DNA of 64,000 bases from Wuchereria bancrofti (Eukaryota; Nematoda; Chromadorea; Rhabditida; Onchocercidae). The translations under genes were made by a program, and so were the position numbers. Shown one piece after another: positions 63,733 to 64,000 of the stretch. The stretch covers positions 12,302,383-12,366,382 of the forward strand of contig SSBO01000012.1 of NCBI GenBank assembly GCA_005281725.1, written 5' to 3'. Position 1 is the first letter of the stretch; each line of letters starts with the position of its first letter. The notes beneath the pieces were generated by a model. The model saw only the letters and a program-made list of their open reading frames with translations. It was not told the DNA's origin and ran no database searches.

Positions 63733-64000
63733 TTCAATTCATTCATTCAATTGATTCATTCATTCATTCATTCATTCATTCCATTCATTCATTCCATTCA
63801 TTCATTCCATTCATTCATTCCATTCATTCATTCCATTCATTCATTCCATTCATTCATTCCATTCATTCATTCCATTCATTCATTCCATTCATTCATTCCA
63901 TTCATTCATTCCATTCATTCATTCCATTCATTCATTCCATTCATTCATTCCATTCATTCATTCCATTCATTCATTCCATTCATTCATTCCATTCATTCAT
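63733..64000. repeat. TTCA array changing into a 13-base minisatellite, cut by the window end
   Basis: About 48 bases of irregular ttca repeat lead, from 63781, into a regular 13-base unit ccattcattcatt (three attc-type tetramers plus one extra c). About 17 units are visible and the array runs off the window. It probably arose from the tetranucleotide by insertion of one base followed by amplification of the longer unit. Confidence 0.96.

Noticed and set aside
63781..64000. Human satellite (ATTCC) contamination
   Set aside because: The unit is 13 bases (ATTC, ATTC, ATTCC), not the pentamer, and it grows out of a local TTCA array.

Overview
This is a very AT-rich eukaryotic window (roughly three quarters A+T or more, judged by eye). 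Long poly-T/poly-A runs, many simple repeats, gt...(t)ttcag introns and a decayed BEL/Pao retrotransposon fit a parasitic nematode, and the style resembles a filarial genome. That assignment is an inference; no marker gene fixes the species. It is a draft assembly: single N junctions sit at 645, 2129, 3892, 6481, 14536, 20259, 36497 and 48911, and a 412-base gap lies at 13562-13973.

Layout. (1) 1-9505 is a repeat-like non-coding block ('A'), inflated by exact copies at the N junctions. (2) 9507-13561 is a BEL/Pao element on the minus strand, with frameshifts and lost catalytic residues. It is followed by the gap and a second, in-frame 562-base fragment of the same family (13974-14535). (3) 14537-18150 is unique AT-rich DNA holding a perfect 399-base TTCA microsatellite and, at its right edge, a perfect 49-base inverted repeat. 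(4) 18155-26305 ('B') is a diverged direct paralogue of block A, again inflated by an exact 1641-base copy at an N. Without the exact copies, A and B are each about 6.2-6.5 kb. (5) 26305-41120 is non-coding apart from weak candidates and holds a 39-base minisatellite of about 60 units (36740-39115) with higher-order structure. (6) 41121-60638 carries the only convincing host gene: small exons on the plus strand whose reading phases fit across four introns, encoding an unrecognised membrane protein. (7) 60639-64000 is non-coding and ends inside a 13-base minisatellite.

There is no operon, no RNA gene and no CRISPR. I found no complete new biological system. The points most worth a second look are the orphan membrane-protein gene, the higher-order duplication inside the 39-base array, the fold-back repeat at the edge of block B, the A/B duplication around the BEL element, and several GC-enriched patches that may be exons.
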